Assembly: GCA_015179125.1 (NCBI GenBank)
Contig: WHVA01000026.1
Coordinates: forward strand, 62,001-126,000
Direction of reading: 5' to 3'
DNA: 64,000 bases
Source: Gautieria morchelliformis
Lineage: Eukaryota; Basidiomycota; Agaricomycetes; Gomphales; Gomphaceae
This document shows positions 33,901 through 44,876 of the stretch, piece by piece. The stretch's first letter is position 1; each line of letters begins with the position of its first letter. The notes under the pieces were generated by a model. The model did no database searches. It was not told the origin of the DNA and saw only the letters and a program-made list of their open reading frames with translations. The position numbers and the translations under genes are program-made.

Positions 33901-36371
33901 TTACTGTGTATCTTCCTCGCTTTGATGTGTGTTCGGCATATCGCAGTTCGCTAGGGATACTCTCGCTGAGAGCCTATCGGCAATCTCATCCCAGACACTT
34001 TGTGGCTTATCGAATGCAGGGCCCGTCATTGCCTCATCCTCGAGCCTATCCACCATGTTTAGCTGCAGTTCAATATTCTCTCTTGCTAGCTTGTCTAGGT
34101 CCTGGATGTCTTGTCTGACCTCAACGGCGGCAGCCTGGACACCCGGGGGGCAATTATCTCTGGTTTGGGGCAGCGTTGATCTGAGGGGCAATCTCGTGAG
34201 AGGTGGCCTTGCTGTTTACAGAGGAATCAAAGACCCTTTGCTCGTAGTTCTTCTTTTTGTTCTTCCGAGAGGCGTGGTATAGATTTCGAGTGGGGCGTCC
34301 GAGCCTCGAGGGGGGACGGTCTTTATTTCTTGATGGGGACGTTACGCGGTCTCTGGCCCTTACGCTGAACGGCTTATAGTTTACAGGGCTGTTTTTGGTA
34401 GGAGATCGCGGCCTCGTGGCCTGGCGTGAGCGTGTGTCCGGCCGTGGTAGTCATCGCATTTCTTTGGCGTAATCCTGGCGTCTTCCCTGTTACGCAGTGA
34501 GTTTCTGCGTTCCTCGAACTGCCTGAGGTGCTCAGCCTGTTCAAACCTTTCTGCAGCCTCTTCTAGCGTTACAAGGTCTGTATATTCATCTGACATTCCC
34601 GCCCTTGTCCATTCCAGCCTTAAGTAGCTGTTTGCGCCGTTCCAAAGCTGTTGGACTAGGTGGAACTCGGTTATATCAGGTAGCCTAGTCGCTAGCGATC
34701 ATAAGTGTCGTATGAATTCTCTTACAGTCTTCTTTCCCTGAGATGCCTCATAAAATTTAGAGCACATTTGCTGTCTAAATCTCGCAGGGAAACAGAAATC
34801 AAATAATTCTTTTCCCAGGGACTCCACCGTGTATGAGTTTACTTGTGGAGCAACGAAAGTCATGAAGTATTTTGCCGCTTTTCCCTTCATGAATTTCTTC
34901 ATATGTCTCACATGGAATCTTCTAGGGAAATTGGTCATTTCAAACCAATTGTTGACCTCGAAAGTCCATTGCTCGAAAGCATCAAAATCAGCAGAGCCAT
35001 TGTACGGGTCCGGCTCGGATATTTTCACACTTGAGGCTTCCTTGATTCGACGCTTCAACTTTTTCTTGTAAGCCTTTTTCTTTCGATTCGACCTATATTT
35101 TGCCATTGAGTCGCTTGTAGAGCTCTCATCAGAATCTTCTGAGTCAATGTCGAGGTCATTCCGACGATTGGCATTCTTCAAAAGCATCTGTGCTAGGTAA
35201 CCGTCTTTGGGGATCTGCGCGGTCGCTAGCGGGTAAGCTGCAAGGGGCATAGTTGCCTTGATGTTTCCCCCTGGCTTCATGTGCCGTAGTTGATATACTC
35301 CAGGCAGGATAGCCGTTGTTTTTCTCTGACAATCGTCTCTGGCAGGTAATGGATCGCCCTTATCACGACAGTCGTTCAGCATGTGATGTAAGTTTAACGC
35401 GATATGGCTGTCCATCATGCTCACGTTGTCCGATGATTGTTCCTCGAACGTTTCTTCGGGGGTAGATTCCGCCCTCCATTTTTCCTTTTCCTTGGCCATG
35501 AGATGCTTCCGGCTCCTGGGTGCGGATATGGAGGGTGAGTCGTCTGCTGCGCTCCGCTTAGAGGGCGAGGACGACCGTTGACTTATTTGAGGTAGTCCTG
35601 CAACTAGGTCAGCATGCTGTTTTATCATTTCACACAAGGATTTAGAGTCCATGTTATCTAGAATGTCTAACATAAAAGTTCTGTAGACATCCTGTTCGTC
35701 GGTATGGCTCTTCTGTTCTGCACGACACCTTGACTTTCCTCTCGCCGCGTCCCTGACCCAGCTCTCAGGTATGGTACCAAACGGATCCTCGGAGCCATCG
35801 TAGTCAGACCAGAGGGGCGATGAGGTGCGTCCCATCACCTTTCCCCCCTCTTCCTCATTTGAATTTTCGTTGGAAAACCAGCCGGGAAAGAACAACGACT
35901 CGTTGTTGGCGTTATCCTTTGCTGGGGACATGTTTCCGCCAGAGCGATTACTGTTGCCCACAGAGCCGTTCTCAGCGATCGACGTGTCGTCGTTCACACC
36001 CGGCAGTGTGTAGGGTGGAGTTCTCTCGGATCCATTGTCAGCTCCTTCCGCTATGCGGGGGCGACTAAGCGTGCATCCAATGCCGTAGGCGTGAGCACTG
36101 CTTGCTGCTCCAGCTTCTACCTCAAGAGGGAGTGAGCTGTCCTTGACTGAGTCAAGGACCGTCCTAGAGGGCCCATAGTTGGGACTCCCTCTCTTCCGAC
36201 ATCGTCGGGGACAGGTGAGGAGGACCGACTTACCAATGTGAGTGGGCTTATCTCCGTTGTTTTAGGATCGCTCGAAGTGTCTCCGACGTCCTGCGGGGTC
36301 ATCCCGTCGTTCGATGGTACCATGTGATGGTGGGGGGCTTCTGAGTAGCTTTTCCCAGAGCGTGTCACCAT
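33901..36371 (-). pseudogene. Gypsy gag region
   Basis: On the minus strand gag starts with MVTRSGKSYSEAP (36371), a leader common in fungal Gypsy Gag. It continues with acidic, Ser-rich sequence, the capsid core (FEQWTFEVNNWFEMTNFP, HMKKFMKGKAAKYFMTFVAP, FCFPARFRQQMCSKFYEASQ, about 34990-34740) and a charged C-terminal stretch (SDEYTDLVTLEEAAERFEQA, about 34590). Part of a broken element. Confidence 0.85.
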
Positions 36372-36495
36372 GATTCTGTCTTCCGGTAAGTTGTGTTAGA
36401 AGAAAAGAGAAAAAAAAATAACTTGGAGTCTGATACTCAACAGCTGGTGATCAGTCCATGTCAAGTTCGTTGTTGATGGTGAGTAGGTTAAAAAA

Positions 36496-36729
36496 TGTGA
36501 CGACTTTAGAGTCGGAGCTCGAAGTGAACGCGACAGACTGAGGAAATGGAGTTCTTAGGAGGGAGGAACTCGATATAACCAGTCTTTGTCAACGATAGAT
36601 ATGGGGTACTAGGAGTCTCAAGTATTTACAGGATAATTGGCATCAACTTATATGTCTTTCTCATTCTATATTTGGCTCCGTCGGAGTCTGTAAGGTGTCG
36701 GCGTTAGTAAGCTCGCCCGGTTCCTTACA
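36496..36729 (-). repeat. 5' LTR of the Gypsy element (234 bp)
   Basis: It matches the LTR at 28096 except for seven substitutions and a 2-bp indel counted by eye. It abuts directly, at 36729/36730, another LTR-like repeat that lacks its first three bases. Confidence 0.93.
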
Positions 36730-37671
36730 CAAATACATGGTTATCTGGAGATACAGCCTCAATGACTCAACCAATCCAGGCACACCTTGGTGAGTCAGGA
36801 GTATATGACTCAGCCAAGCTGTGCTATGGCACATGACCCCTTTCAGTGAGTCATTCCTGACAAATCAAGCTCTGATTGGTAGGAAGCATGGTAGAGTCCC
36901 CTGGAAACAGCCAGTTCCTTCCAACCCTTTCTTCCATCTTCCATTAATAGATAGAAGGTTCTACCTGCTTACTAAGCTCTTGTACATTACAATATAAAAG
37001 GAGGCCCTTTGCCTGCCCTTTGAGAAATCAATCTACCCATCTTCTATCCTACACAGCTTGTGTGACTTGCACATCTTACCTAAGTTCCTAACCTGAACTA
37101 GAATACTACTCTTGCTTAGAGTAACTATTCTTAGTTAAGTAGTTGCTTTACTGCTTAGCCACGTAGCCTAACACGCTGGGTGAAACTCTACAGAGTGAGG
37201 TTGGCAATCGATTTTCTTGTCAATTAGCACTCCAATACCCGAGATGAGCTGTTCGGTTGATTTTCCTGTTCAGTGACTTTCACAAGTCAAGTCAAGTTGT
37301 GCGCGAAAGCCACTTCACATTACTCTCTCGTTATTGCAGTGCATTGACGTTGGTCAACCCAATCCACTTACAAACTCTCCTGCGGAGCCTATTCCCTCTT
37401 TATTAAAAGGAATACTCTTGGACTCCAATAGTGTCCTTGAACCTACACACTCTTTTAGTTTATTGTTCAGTGCAGCTAAGAAACGCATTGCCTTCTATCT
37501 GTAATAACTTGGACTAGTTATTACACAGATTTAAACCAAGGTACAAATATTAAATTATTTCCGGAGTTGTGCTGCTGCATTGAACTGGTATTCTACTAGT
37601 CGTGTAAACGACACGTTCTGATAGACTGAGGCGTTAGCAATAACACCAAAGTCTTGAAGGGTTCCAAAACA
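36730..37671 (+). repeat. LTR-like repeat, about 945 bp (copy 1; copy 2 at 54053-55017)
   Basis: It is the reverse complement of 54053-55017 along its whole length. The full ends are TGCCAAATACATGG and CCAAAACA, seen in copy 2; here the first three bases are replaced by the Gypsy LTR. A TATA-like ACAATATAAAAGG at about 36990 suggests that plus is the sense strand. TG/CA ends and size fit an LTR, but the superfamily is unassigned. Confidence 0.75.
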
Positions 37672-37689
37672 AGTTCTAAGCAGCCGGTG

Positions 37690-38540
37690 TGTCTCAGATT
37701 TCACAACAAATCCCACCAGCAAGGCTTTCAACAGAAGCGATGGGAGGATGTGTGAAAAGCCGAGGAGGAACTGAAGGAGTGGGAAGCGCAGGCCAAGGCT
37801 GCAAGAAAAGCCAAGGAAGAATGTGAGGAATGGGAGAGAAAAGCCGAGGCCGCCAAGAAGGCCAAACTCAAGCATGAAAAACTCAACAACATCTTGAAAG
37901 CCAAGCAGGCTCAGCAAGCATTGGTGGATCAGAACATCCATATCCTGTCACCCAAGCCAGTTGTAATGGATTTGGCAACGGCACAGGTGAGAATCTTGGC
38001 ATCTAAGCACACTTTTGAAAGAAATTTGGCTAAGCCGAAGCTGAGGTCTGCAGGACCGAAAAGACGGAAAGTGACCAAAGAGTTGGAGGATGATGAGGTT
38101 GAAGAGGTGAGTGCTTGGGTCAGTTCAGCTCGGGTTGAGAACTGATATGATGTAAGCCGAGCCATGCAACGCTTGCAGGTGTCACAACATTAAGTGCGTC
38201 CGTGGGACGAAAACTGCATGCCAAGACTGCCAGAGCTGAAAGGTTCATTGCAGTTTCATGGATGGAAAATGGAAATGGAAGGCAGAGGACAAGGCCAAGG
38301 GGCCTGAGCTGAACAAGGCAAGGGCAGCACCTATCAAGCCATTGGGAGTCATACCGACAGTTGACATAGGTGCAGGTCCCTTGAGGTCAGGATCGAGGGG
38401 GCTGAAACCCGGGGGACTCTCAGGAGAGGAAGTCTTGGTTATGTTGAAGGACTTTTTGTCCCAGCAGAACCAACAGTTGGAGTGCAGTAACCACCTGCTC
38501 ATAAAAATGTATTTGTGGACTGAACACTTGCCCTGATGGT
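37690..38540 (+). pseudogene. Gag-like coiled-coil fragment, plus strand
   Basis: The plus strand encodes a strongly charged Ala/Lys/Glu coiled coil (AARKAKEECEEWERKAEAAK, about 37800), then HILSPKPVVMDLATAQVRIL and, further on, GGLSGEEVLVMLKDFLSQQN (about 38410-38470). The style is that of the N-terminal region of basidiomycete Gypsy Gag. Broken, LTR-retrotransposon debris. Confidence 0.5.
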
Positions 38541-38559
38541 ACTGGTAGAACTGCTGGTG

Positions 38560-38960
38560 AAATGCCTCAACAAACTTCTTTCAGGTTGCATAGAGTGGTG
38601 TGCCATGCTTCACTTCATGGGTGAATGCATGAGTGGCGAAGGTCACAGCTGTCCCAGTCTTCATGAAGGACATCACCCACAGGATCTACAACTGCTCATC
38701 CGGGAAGTCGCTTACGCACATGCCCAGGTAAAGGATGCAGGACTGGATAAAGTTGCAACCATTTGTCTGATCACCATCATACTTGGAGGGCTTTGCTGGC
38801 TCAGCTGTTCGCTTCGAGGAGGTGTGAACATGACTGGGGAGCCCAGCCATCAGCCCAGTGGTCATAGGCTGCAGGGTGTTCACCCATGAAGATCCAAGTG
38901 GCCCCACAGTCAATCAGGGCAAGCCTGGATTTGACTTCTCTCTTGTCAGTGATTTGGATA
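38560..38960 (-). pseudogene. Gypsy gag fragment, minus strand, with a protease-like scrap
   Basis: The minus strand reads AEPAKPSKYDGDQTNGCNF and IQSCILYLGMCVSDFPDEQL (about 38810-38690), a recognisable Gypsy capsid N-terminus. Just upstream on the same strand is a protease-like SRLALIDCGATWIFM (about 38930-38890). The order is not that of an intact element, so this is rearranged debris. Confidence 0.55.
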
Positions 38961-39232
38961 TCTCGTGCCCATCCATATATGGCTGATCACCGGAGAATGG
39001 GGTCGAGCCAAGGAACAATTGTTGCACCGTTTCCTTTTTTTTACCATTTGGGACGCTGTGGCATGTTCAAGACATATCCTATCCTGTAGACCAGTTGACA
39101 TTGCTGATTCTAACCATAAATTTACTATTCCAGCCTCTCTAGCCCTCCCGGATCATTCGATGTTCTTCACAGCGCTGCCGTTTTGCACCCTGTCATTCAC
39201 ACTGGATCTCATAGCATCGCCGGCGGTCATGC

Positions 39233-39823
39233 CTATATCACCACAGAGACCACAACGGTTCTGACAGGGTTGACTTCAGCATCTTTGGTTTCCGTCATAG
39301 TATGTGTTGCTTCTAAAGACCTTGCGCTCAAGCTTTGAGATGACGCATGGTTTTTGACGGCCTCCGCCACAGCCGAAGCAAATTCGTGTGAAGGTAAACC
39401 TAGCGCTTCTGCGAGTAAAGTGATGAGTCCTTCCACGCCATGTTTTTCTCCGTGTCCGTCTCTCCCATACCCTGTGTCGTATGCACGTGAAGAGCCAGCT
39501 CCGCTCCTTCGTATCAGTGGCCACCATCCTCCAGCAGCCGTTTTCATCTGCAAAATTCTCCAGATAATGAAGGCGATTAATGAAATAGCTATCCCGATTA
39601 ATATCCCGTATAGAACATTGATGAATGTCTTAAATCGCACGCCAGTAAAAGGCCGGATCGTTTTGGGCTGTGCGGGAGCCTTGCCTTTACGTGAGAGAGG
39701 AAGATCTGACTTTTGAGGAGTGTTTGAATGAGAGAATTCGCTGCGTTTGCGAGTACTAGTAGACATACTTTGGTTCTTCGATTGGATAGCGGAAGAACCC
39801 TGTTCAAGAAAGTATGACGTCAT
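39233..39823 (-). CDS. Small single-pass membrane protein of unknown function
   Basis: The 196-codon frame encodes a basic, Ser/Thr-rich N-terminus (STSTRKRSEFSHSNTPQKSD, SRKGKAPAQPKTIRP). One clear membrane helix follows (TFINVLYGILIGIAISLIAF, residues about 69-88), then a Gly-rich stretch with charged residues, and a short amphipathic segment (EGLITLLAEALGLPSHEFAS, residues about 129-148). A better start may be the internal Met at MSTSTRKRS. The frame ends just past EVNPVRTVVVSV, and a further exon is possible. Not recognised as transposon-derived; it is a candidate host gene beside the FAS2 pseudogene. Function unknown. Confidence 0.5.
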   Translation of the reverse strand: MTSYFLEQGSSAIQSKNQSMSTSTRKRSEFSHSNTPQKSDLPLSRKGKAPAQPKTIRPFTGVRFKTFINVLYGILIGIAISLIAFIIWRILQMKTAAGGWWPLIRRSGAGSSRAYDTGYGRDGHGEKHGVEGLITLLAEALGLPSHEFASAVAEAVKNHASSQSLSARSLEATHTMTETKDAEVNPVRTVVVSVVI

Positions 39824-40069
39824 AGAACGCAGTGACGTGAATCATTGAACGCGTGCGCCTTTTCTGAGTTTGAAAAAAAAATACCACTTTGCGAGACCAA
39901 ACGCTGCAGCCTTGTAAGGTCGATGCGATATACATTTAATTGAGAACAGCACTGACAAATATGGCCTTGAATGTTGATGATGTGGTGGCCGCTTGGCCAA
40001 CAATTGTGAATAGAATGTGTCCAAGGGCGCTTTCATTGAACTCGTCACTAACAGGCGGTAGGGTCGGCT

Positions 40070-42480
40070 ACAAGGCAGAGTGAAGTGCAACAAATTTCGC
40101 GTTTGATAATCTCCATGCCCTACAGCTCCCAGCCTCCATTTCATGTCCACTGATAACGGTCACCCTTACGCCCTTCCCTTCCAAACTGATACGAGGGGCC
40201 CATTTGGCTTTGTTGTCTAAGCTATCGATTTCACGACCGTTTTCGGGAACTGCTGCAAAAGGTAATATGTAGTCCAACTTCGAGCCCTAAACTTCTGATA
40301 GATGTCCTGATAATATTCAACGGTGGCACAACTGTACCGGGAGATCGAAATGACAACCTGGGCACCCCTTGTTAGAAGGCCTTTCTGGACTTCCACGCCG
40401 ATGGAACCCTTTCCGAAGGCTTTTTTGTCCTTGAACGTCGTACTGGCTCTGTCAAGATATCCAAGTATACAGTGGTGAGGTTGCTGCTATACTGTCGCTG
40501 CAGGCCAACGCGTCGCTTGAGATGCAGAAGTGGGACTGTATCCGCAGATACTGATGTGATCCCAGTGATCAGGGGATGCAGAAGTTTGGGAAGATGAACG
40601 ACGGTCACGAGGAGCTGCTCCAACACGGGGTCCCCGTTCGGGTCCAGTCCGCAGCGACCATGCCATACCCTCATAAAGAGCCTTTATTCGACCCTTTTGT
40701 TCCTGCTGATCCCGGGCTGTAACTTGACAACGCTCCATAATATGAGAACATCGTCTTGACCTTCTAATGTGGATGTCTAATGTGGATGTTGCCTGAGACT
40801 CGCCGCTAGTCATCTCTTCGACATGCCCTTCGAGCTTGCGCACGTTCTCACGCACGACTCCAGAGGCACTTCAGTACGTGGAGTAGTTGGGAAAGTCACT
40901 GCGTGATATTGATTAGTTTATGAAAGAACTGCATGAACGGCGCACCGTCGTTGTACAAGGCTGTCCAACAACAGTTGTGAAATTCTTTTGCCAAGCGATA
41001 AGTCTCCCTTCGTGTCGGGTATATTGCATGCAGGTCCAATAAAGCGGGGTCAGCGGCGATTCATGATAGCGATGCAATGTGCCGTAATTTCACGATCGAC
41101 TGTGGTGAGACAACTGTGAATTATATCATACCACATCAGAAGAGCATCTTGCATGACCCAGTTCCACGACGAATCGAAATGACGCGCGTTGAGCGGCTCA
41201 AACATCGGCTGTACGCCTCCATGTTCCCCAGTAATACTGTCGAGTTTCGACGGCAGAGGGAGCAAGCTCTCTTTAGCAATGACGAAGGAGTGCTCACCAG
41301 CTCGAGAGTCGGGATTGAGATATCACATATACACCTCAATCAATCCGCTGTGCAGCGAAAGCGCGCTTGTTCCACTTGGAATTTCAAGGACTCTTCGCTG
41401 TTAATGACCGCGCCTCCAGAGCACCGCCTGTGGAACGAAGGAGTAAATAATAAATTGTTATACTATGATCTCAAGTAGATCGTTCTGCCTTTATATACAA
41501 AATGTGATGTCCATTGTATTACCAATCTCTTCGAGCTGCTGTGCCGATGCGATGCCGGTGCACCAGCAACCCGGGGTCGAGAGCGATCTCGAACTTCCGG
41601 CTAAGTGCGTGCCGGCTCTGCCTCGGCGGTGTCATCGTCCCGATTACTAACACCGCCTGCAACGCCACCTGCCGCATCACCGGACGATAAGGAGATGCCA
41701 TTTTGCTGAGCGTATGCCGCTGCCACGCTGTCAAACCACGCTTTTACATCCACTACAGAATCAAGCCACTTCGCTAGCTCCAAGGTCAAACCAAGCAGAA
41801 ACGGACCGTCTGCACGAGACGGCCCGAGACCCCACGTCTTCGAAAGATACGCCTCGATCGCGGAGAGGTTAAACCACCAGGCATCTCCTCCCCCACCCCC
41901 CCCACACACAGAGAGAGAGACACACACACCAGCTGCGAAATAAGTCCCGAGGTATGCTGCCCAAGAGAACTGGAGTAGTTAGGGCCAGAGCCGCACCGAG
42001 CTCGTCCCGCGGCAATCCTTTCCCTTTCTCAGGGGCCAACGTGAATTCCAGCTGAAGGTCGCCTAGAATCTCGAGAGTTGACTTGCCACCAACGAGGTCT
42101 TTGATACTCTTTGAAAAAGATATCTGGCCTATTTTTTTCTTCAACTTCTGTGCGACGATCGTACGCAATGTCACGGTGTGCACAGCTTTGAGGGGTTCAT
42201 CATCAATAGGTGCAGCAAGGCCAGCAGACGATAACTGAGCCACCAGAGCCACCGGAGCAGCGGGACCCAGGGAACTTGAACTGATCGTGGATGGTGCGGC
42301 ATTTGAACTCACGTCGACAGAAGCAGCCTCTAGCTCATGTTCGAGGTGGTAATACATCTCCTTCGCAATGTTACATGGCAGAAAATGGCCTTGGTACAGC
42401 TAACAGAATCTCACCCGCTTCGTATTTTGCTTTGCAATTGCGAGTAGCCATGCCAGTCGCCAATTGAACGTAGGAGGATC
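40070..42480 (-). pseudogene. FAS2: FAS2 pseudogene (fatty acid synthase alpha: MPT end, ACP, start of KR)
   Basis: Minus-strand fragments follow the order of fungal FAS alpha. TGMATRNCKAKYEAG (about 42440) is the end of the MPT part. EMYYHLEHELEA, then DEPLKAVHTVTLRTIVAQKL and KSIKDLVGGKSTLEIL (about 42190-42070) form the ACP with its phosphopantetheine-type GGKS serine. LSKTWGLGPSRADGPFLLGL (about 41830), FDSSWNWVMQDALLMWYDII (about 41180), VDREITAHCIAIMNR (about 41090), RENVRKLEGHVEEM (about 40850), YSSNLTTVYLDILTE (about 40490) and [20 protein letters not shown] (about 40270) continue to the start of the ketoreductase. The frame shifts near 42370 and again around a CA/GA microsatellite at 41905-41935. 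A solo Copia LTR interrupts it at 41429-41652, and the ketosynthase part is absent. It is a dead partial copy; the working gene must be elsewhere. Confidence 0.85.
41429..41652 (-). repeat. Solo LTR (224 bp) of the Copia family at 3278
   Basis: In reverse orientation it runs TGTGGAACGAAGG to GATTACTAACA, the same length as the LTR at 3278-3501 and differing at only about ten positions. Exact target site duplication CCGCC (41424-41428 and 41653-41657). Inserted in the FAS2 pseudogene. Confidence 0.95.
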
Positions 42481-43450
42481 CGTCCGTTGACTCTGAGAAG
42501 GGGTCGAAAGGTTTAAGCGCCTTGGAAAGAGAATAATGGGCAGCCCATGCCGGTGTCGGATTCTCCGAAGCACGGAAAGCATTATGTGCTGCCAGAAAGA
42601 CATTGGCGGCTGACGTAGGAGACATTCGGGAGGCTTGGAAACCATTGATCTGTGCGTTAGCAGGGCTGGCGGGGGGCATGTTCTCAAATACAAGTCGGCG
42701 CAACTCATCTGAGCTCGTCGTTCGTCGTGTTGCTCCTTTGTCGCATTACAATGCCAGTAGAAATATCTCTGCTAACGCGAGAAAAGTTGACAAACCATTG
42801 CTCCAAACTGGGAGAAGTCTGAGGACCATTGGGGAGAAGTCGAGTTGGGAGATGTAGGAAGGACACTCGGAATAAACCCTTGTGCAGACAGCCTAGGAGT
42901 ACCAGATGCAACGTGAGACTAGTCGTTCAGGTACGTTACGTGGCACCTCAGGTTGCTTCCTCGGGCCTTAGACGGTGACACTGTTGAACTTGTGGAAGCA
43001 GAGAGCTGTTGCTTTGCATGGCAGGACCGATTCTCTATCCCCACCTGTTTTCTTATTTTCTTTTATTTTAATTTTAATTTTTACAACGTTATTTTTTATG
43101 TTTATCTTGTTATTTATAGTAAGAGCCATGTATGTTAGTGCATCTTGTAAATGACCAGAGATGCTTTTCTGTTGATACGTTTCTCTTAACGATTTTGACA
43201 TGCCATCTAATTTTCCTTGATGCCAACAGGATCATCGATCATCGAATCCCCAGTGAAAAGTGCCTCTGGTGAAATCTGGCACCAGCTGGCTAGAAATCAC
43301 CTTGTGTGGGCCGTGACCGACAGAGCAAATCACACTGAGCGTGTGACTTTCCATAATGTCCGACTAGAGGCTGGCGTTGCCGGCGAGGCCCTTGTCGAAG
43401 TCCTTAGGGTGGCGGTCTTTATTTATTAAAGCGAGTGCACGTTGTACTTC
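42481..43450. other. Stretch upstream of the FAS2 pseudogene, unassigned
   Basis: On the minus strand near 42700-42490 a frame reads NVFLAAHNAFRASENPTPAW, which I could not place in FAS2 or elsewhere. An AT-rich run (TTTATTTTAATTTTAATTTT) lies at about 43060. No gene is called. Confidence 0.35.
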
Positions 43451-43785
43451 TACCTCAGTAAACTGAAAGGAGGTTTGTATTTAAAAGCAGCCTCTTCATT
43501 TTTCGTCTTGTCAAAGGTATTAACAGAAGAGCTACCGACCAAGATGTCAGAATAGATTGCTTTATTTTGAGATACTTTGTCATATCTGTTGAAAACAATT
43601 CTGACTACCTCAGTAAACTAAAAGGAGGTTTGGATTCAAAAGCAGCCTCTTCATTTTTCATCTTGTCAAAGGTATTAATGGAGGAGCTACTGACCAAGGG
43701 CCGCGCCGGCGGCCCTTGGTCGACGATGTCAGAATATATTCTTTATTTTGAGATAGTTTGTTGTATTTTAAAATACTCATACAGT
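43451..43785 (+). repeat. Tandem duplication, about 155 bp, second unit with a palindromic insert
   Basis: Unit 1 (43451-43605) and unit 2 (from 43606) share TACCTCAGTAAACT, AAAGCAGCCTCTTCATTTTT and the run to TTATTTTGAGATA. Unit 2 carries an extra 27 bp forming a perfect 12-bp-arm hairpin (GACCAAGGGCCG and CGGCCCTTGGTC, 43692-43721). Confidence 0.85.
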
Positions 43786-43811
43786 ACAGTGGGAGATCTG
43801 TGTCCTATGCG

Positions 43812-44868
43812 TAGTGTGGGCACGGCCCGGCCCAGGCCGCGGCTTAGCCCGAGCCGGGCCAGGCCCAAGCCGTTGGTGCGCCGGGCTTCCGGGCCTGGCT
43901 CGAGTTTTGACAAGCCCGAGCCGCTAAAGCCGCGGCCTCATAGGCGCCCGCTGCCACCGCCGCCGCCGGGCGCTTCTCCTTCTCCTTCCGCCCCACCATC
44001 CCGCCAGCGCCTTGAAAATCCTGCCCCCACCCCCGCCGTCTCCTTCCTTCACCTGCACCCTGCAGCGAGAGCAGCGCGGTAGGGGCCTTGCTCCTCCATG
44101 TGCGTGTGTGGGTGCGTGTGGGCATCTGCAGGGGGGTGGGCGTGCACATGCGGCTGCGTGTGCGCGTGCGTATGGGGCTGCAGGTGCGTGGGGGGATGGC
44201 GTGCTGGTGTGGCCGCGCCAGCGGCGATGGCGGCGGCGGGTGGTTGTAAGGGCAACCCTGGCTGGTTGTGGAGATCACACTACCACACAACTGACAAGGG
44301 AAAATCCAAAGAGAAAAGTCTAAGGACCCCCAATGTCAGCGAGCCCGTATTATACTACGCTGTGCAGCCAGGGACAACACTTGGCACCCGCCATCAACCC
44401 TGCACCCTCCTGACCTCCCTGACCCTTGATCGACCCTTGATGCCACCTATTACGTGAGTCGCTTGATTTCCGACACTGTTCCGAGAGTGGAAGTCGGAAA
44501 TTGGAGTGGAACTGGCAAAGCAAACAGAACTGTTGGAAGTTCTCCCAGAAGCGGAATCATTTCCGAAAGCGGAGGCGGAGATGGAGTTGGAACTGGATGT
44601 GGTGTCGGAACTGGGTGTGGTGTCAGAACTGGGTGTGGTGTCGGAACTGGAAATGGAAAACAGGGTGTCCCCTGACAGTGGTGCTGTTGTTGGAGGTGCA
44701 ACATACATGTCTTGTTCCCCACCAACAGGCCGCGGCCCAAGCCGGGCTTAGCCCGAGCCGAGCCGGGCCTGCTAGTAAGGGCCTGGCTCAGGATTTGGGA
44801 AGCCCGAGCCCGAGCAGGCTGGGCCCAAGCCCGGGCTTTGGGGCCGAGCCGGGCCCTGCCCATCACTA
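43812..44868. mobile_element. hAT-like non-autonomous DNA transposon, interrupted by a solo LTR
   Basis: It is bounded by imperfect inverted ends (TAGTGTGGGCACGGCCCGG and CCGGGCCCTGCCCATCACTA) and an exact 8-bp target site duplication CCTATGCG (43804-43811 and 44869-44876). The 8-bp duplication and the TAGTG ends with GGCCCGGGC-rich subterminal repeats fit the hAT superfamily. The interior is GC-rich without a transposase frame. A solo LTR at 44245-44677 is nested within it. Without the LTR and its duplicated 5 bp it would be about 619 bp. Confidence 0.85.
44245..44677 (+). repeat. Solo LTR, 433 bp, TGTAAGGGCAACCC family
   Basis: It runs TGTAAGGGCAACCCTGG to GTCCCCTGACA with an exact target site duplication GTGGT (44240-44244 and 44678-44682). 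The 3' half contains short tandem repeats of GGTGTGGTGTCGGAACT type. It shares most of its length with the reverse copy at 13902-14515. Confidence 0.92.
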
Positions 44869-44876
44869 CCTATGCG

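Larger units (their letters stand above)
28096..36729 (-). mobile_element. Ty3/Gypsy (chromodomain type) LTR retrotransposon, full length, 8.6 kb
   Basis: LTRs at 28096-28331 and 36496-36729 (TGTGACGA to CGGTTCCTTACA) bound gag, protease, RT, RNase H, integrase and a chromodomain-like tail, all on the minus strand. By eye the LTRs differ at seven positions plus one 2-bp indel over about 234 bp, so the insertion is fairly recent. It looks complete in length but is broken, with roughly four or five breaks. The outer 5-mers (AACAT and CAAAT) do not match, so the flanks have been rearranged or the ends come from two copies. Confidence 0.93.

Noticed and set aside
43844-44323. GC-rich open frames on both strands
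   Set aside because: They fall inside the hAT-like element and its nested LTR. They reflect few stop codons in GC-rich repeats.
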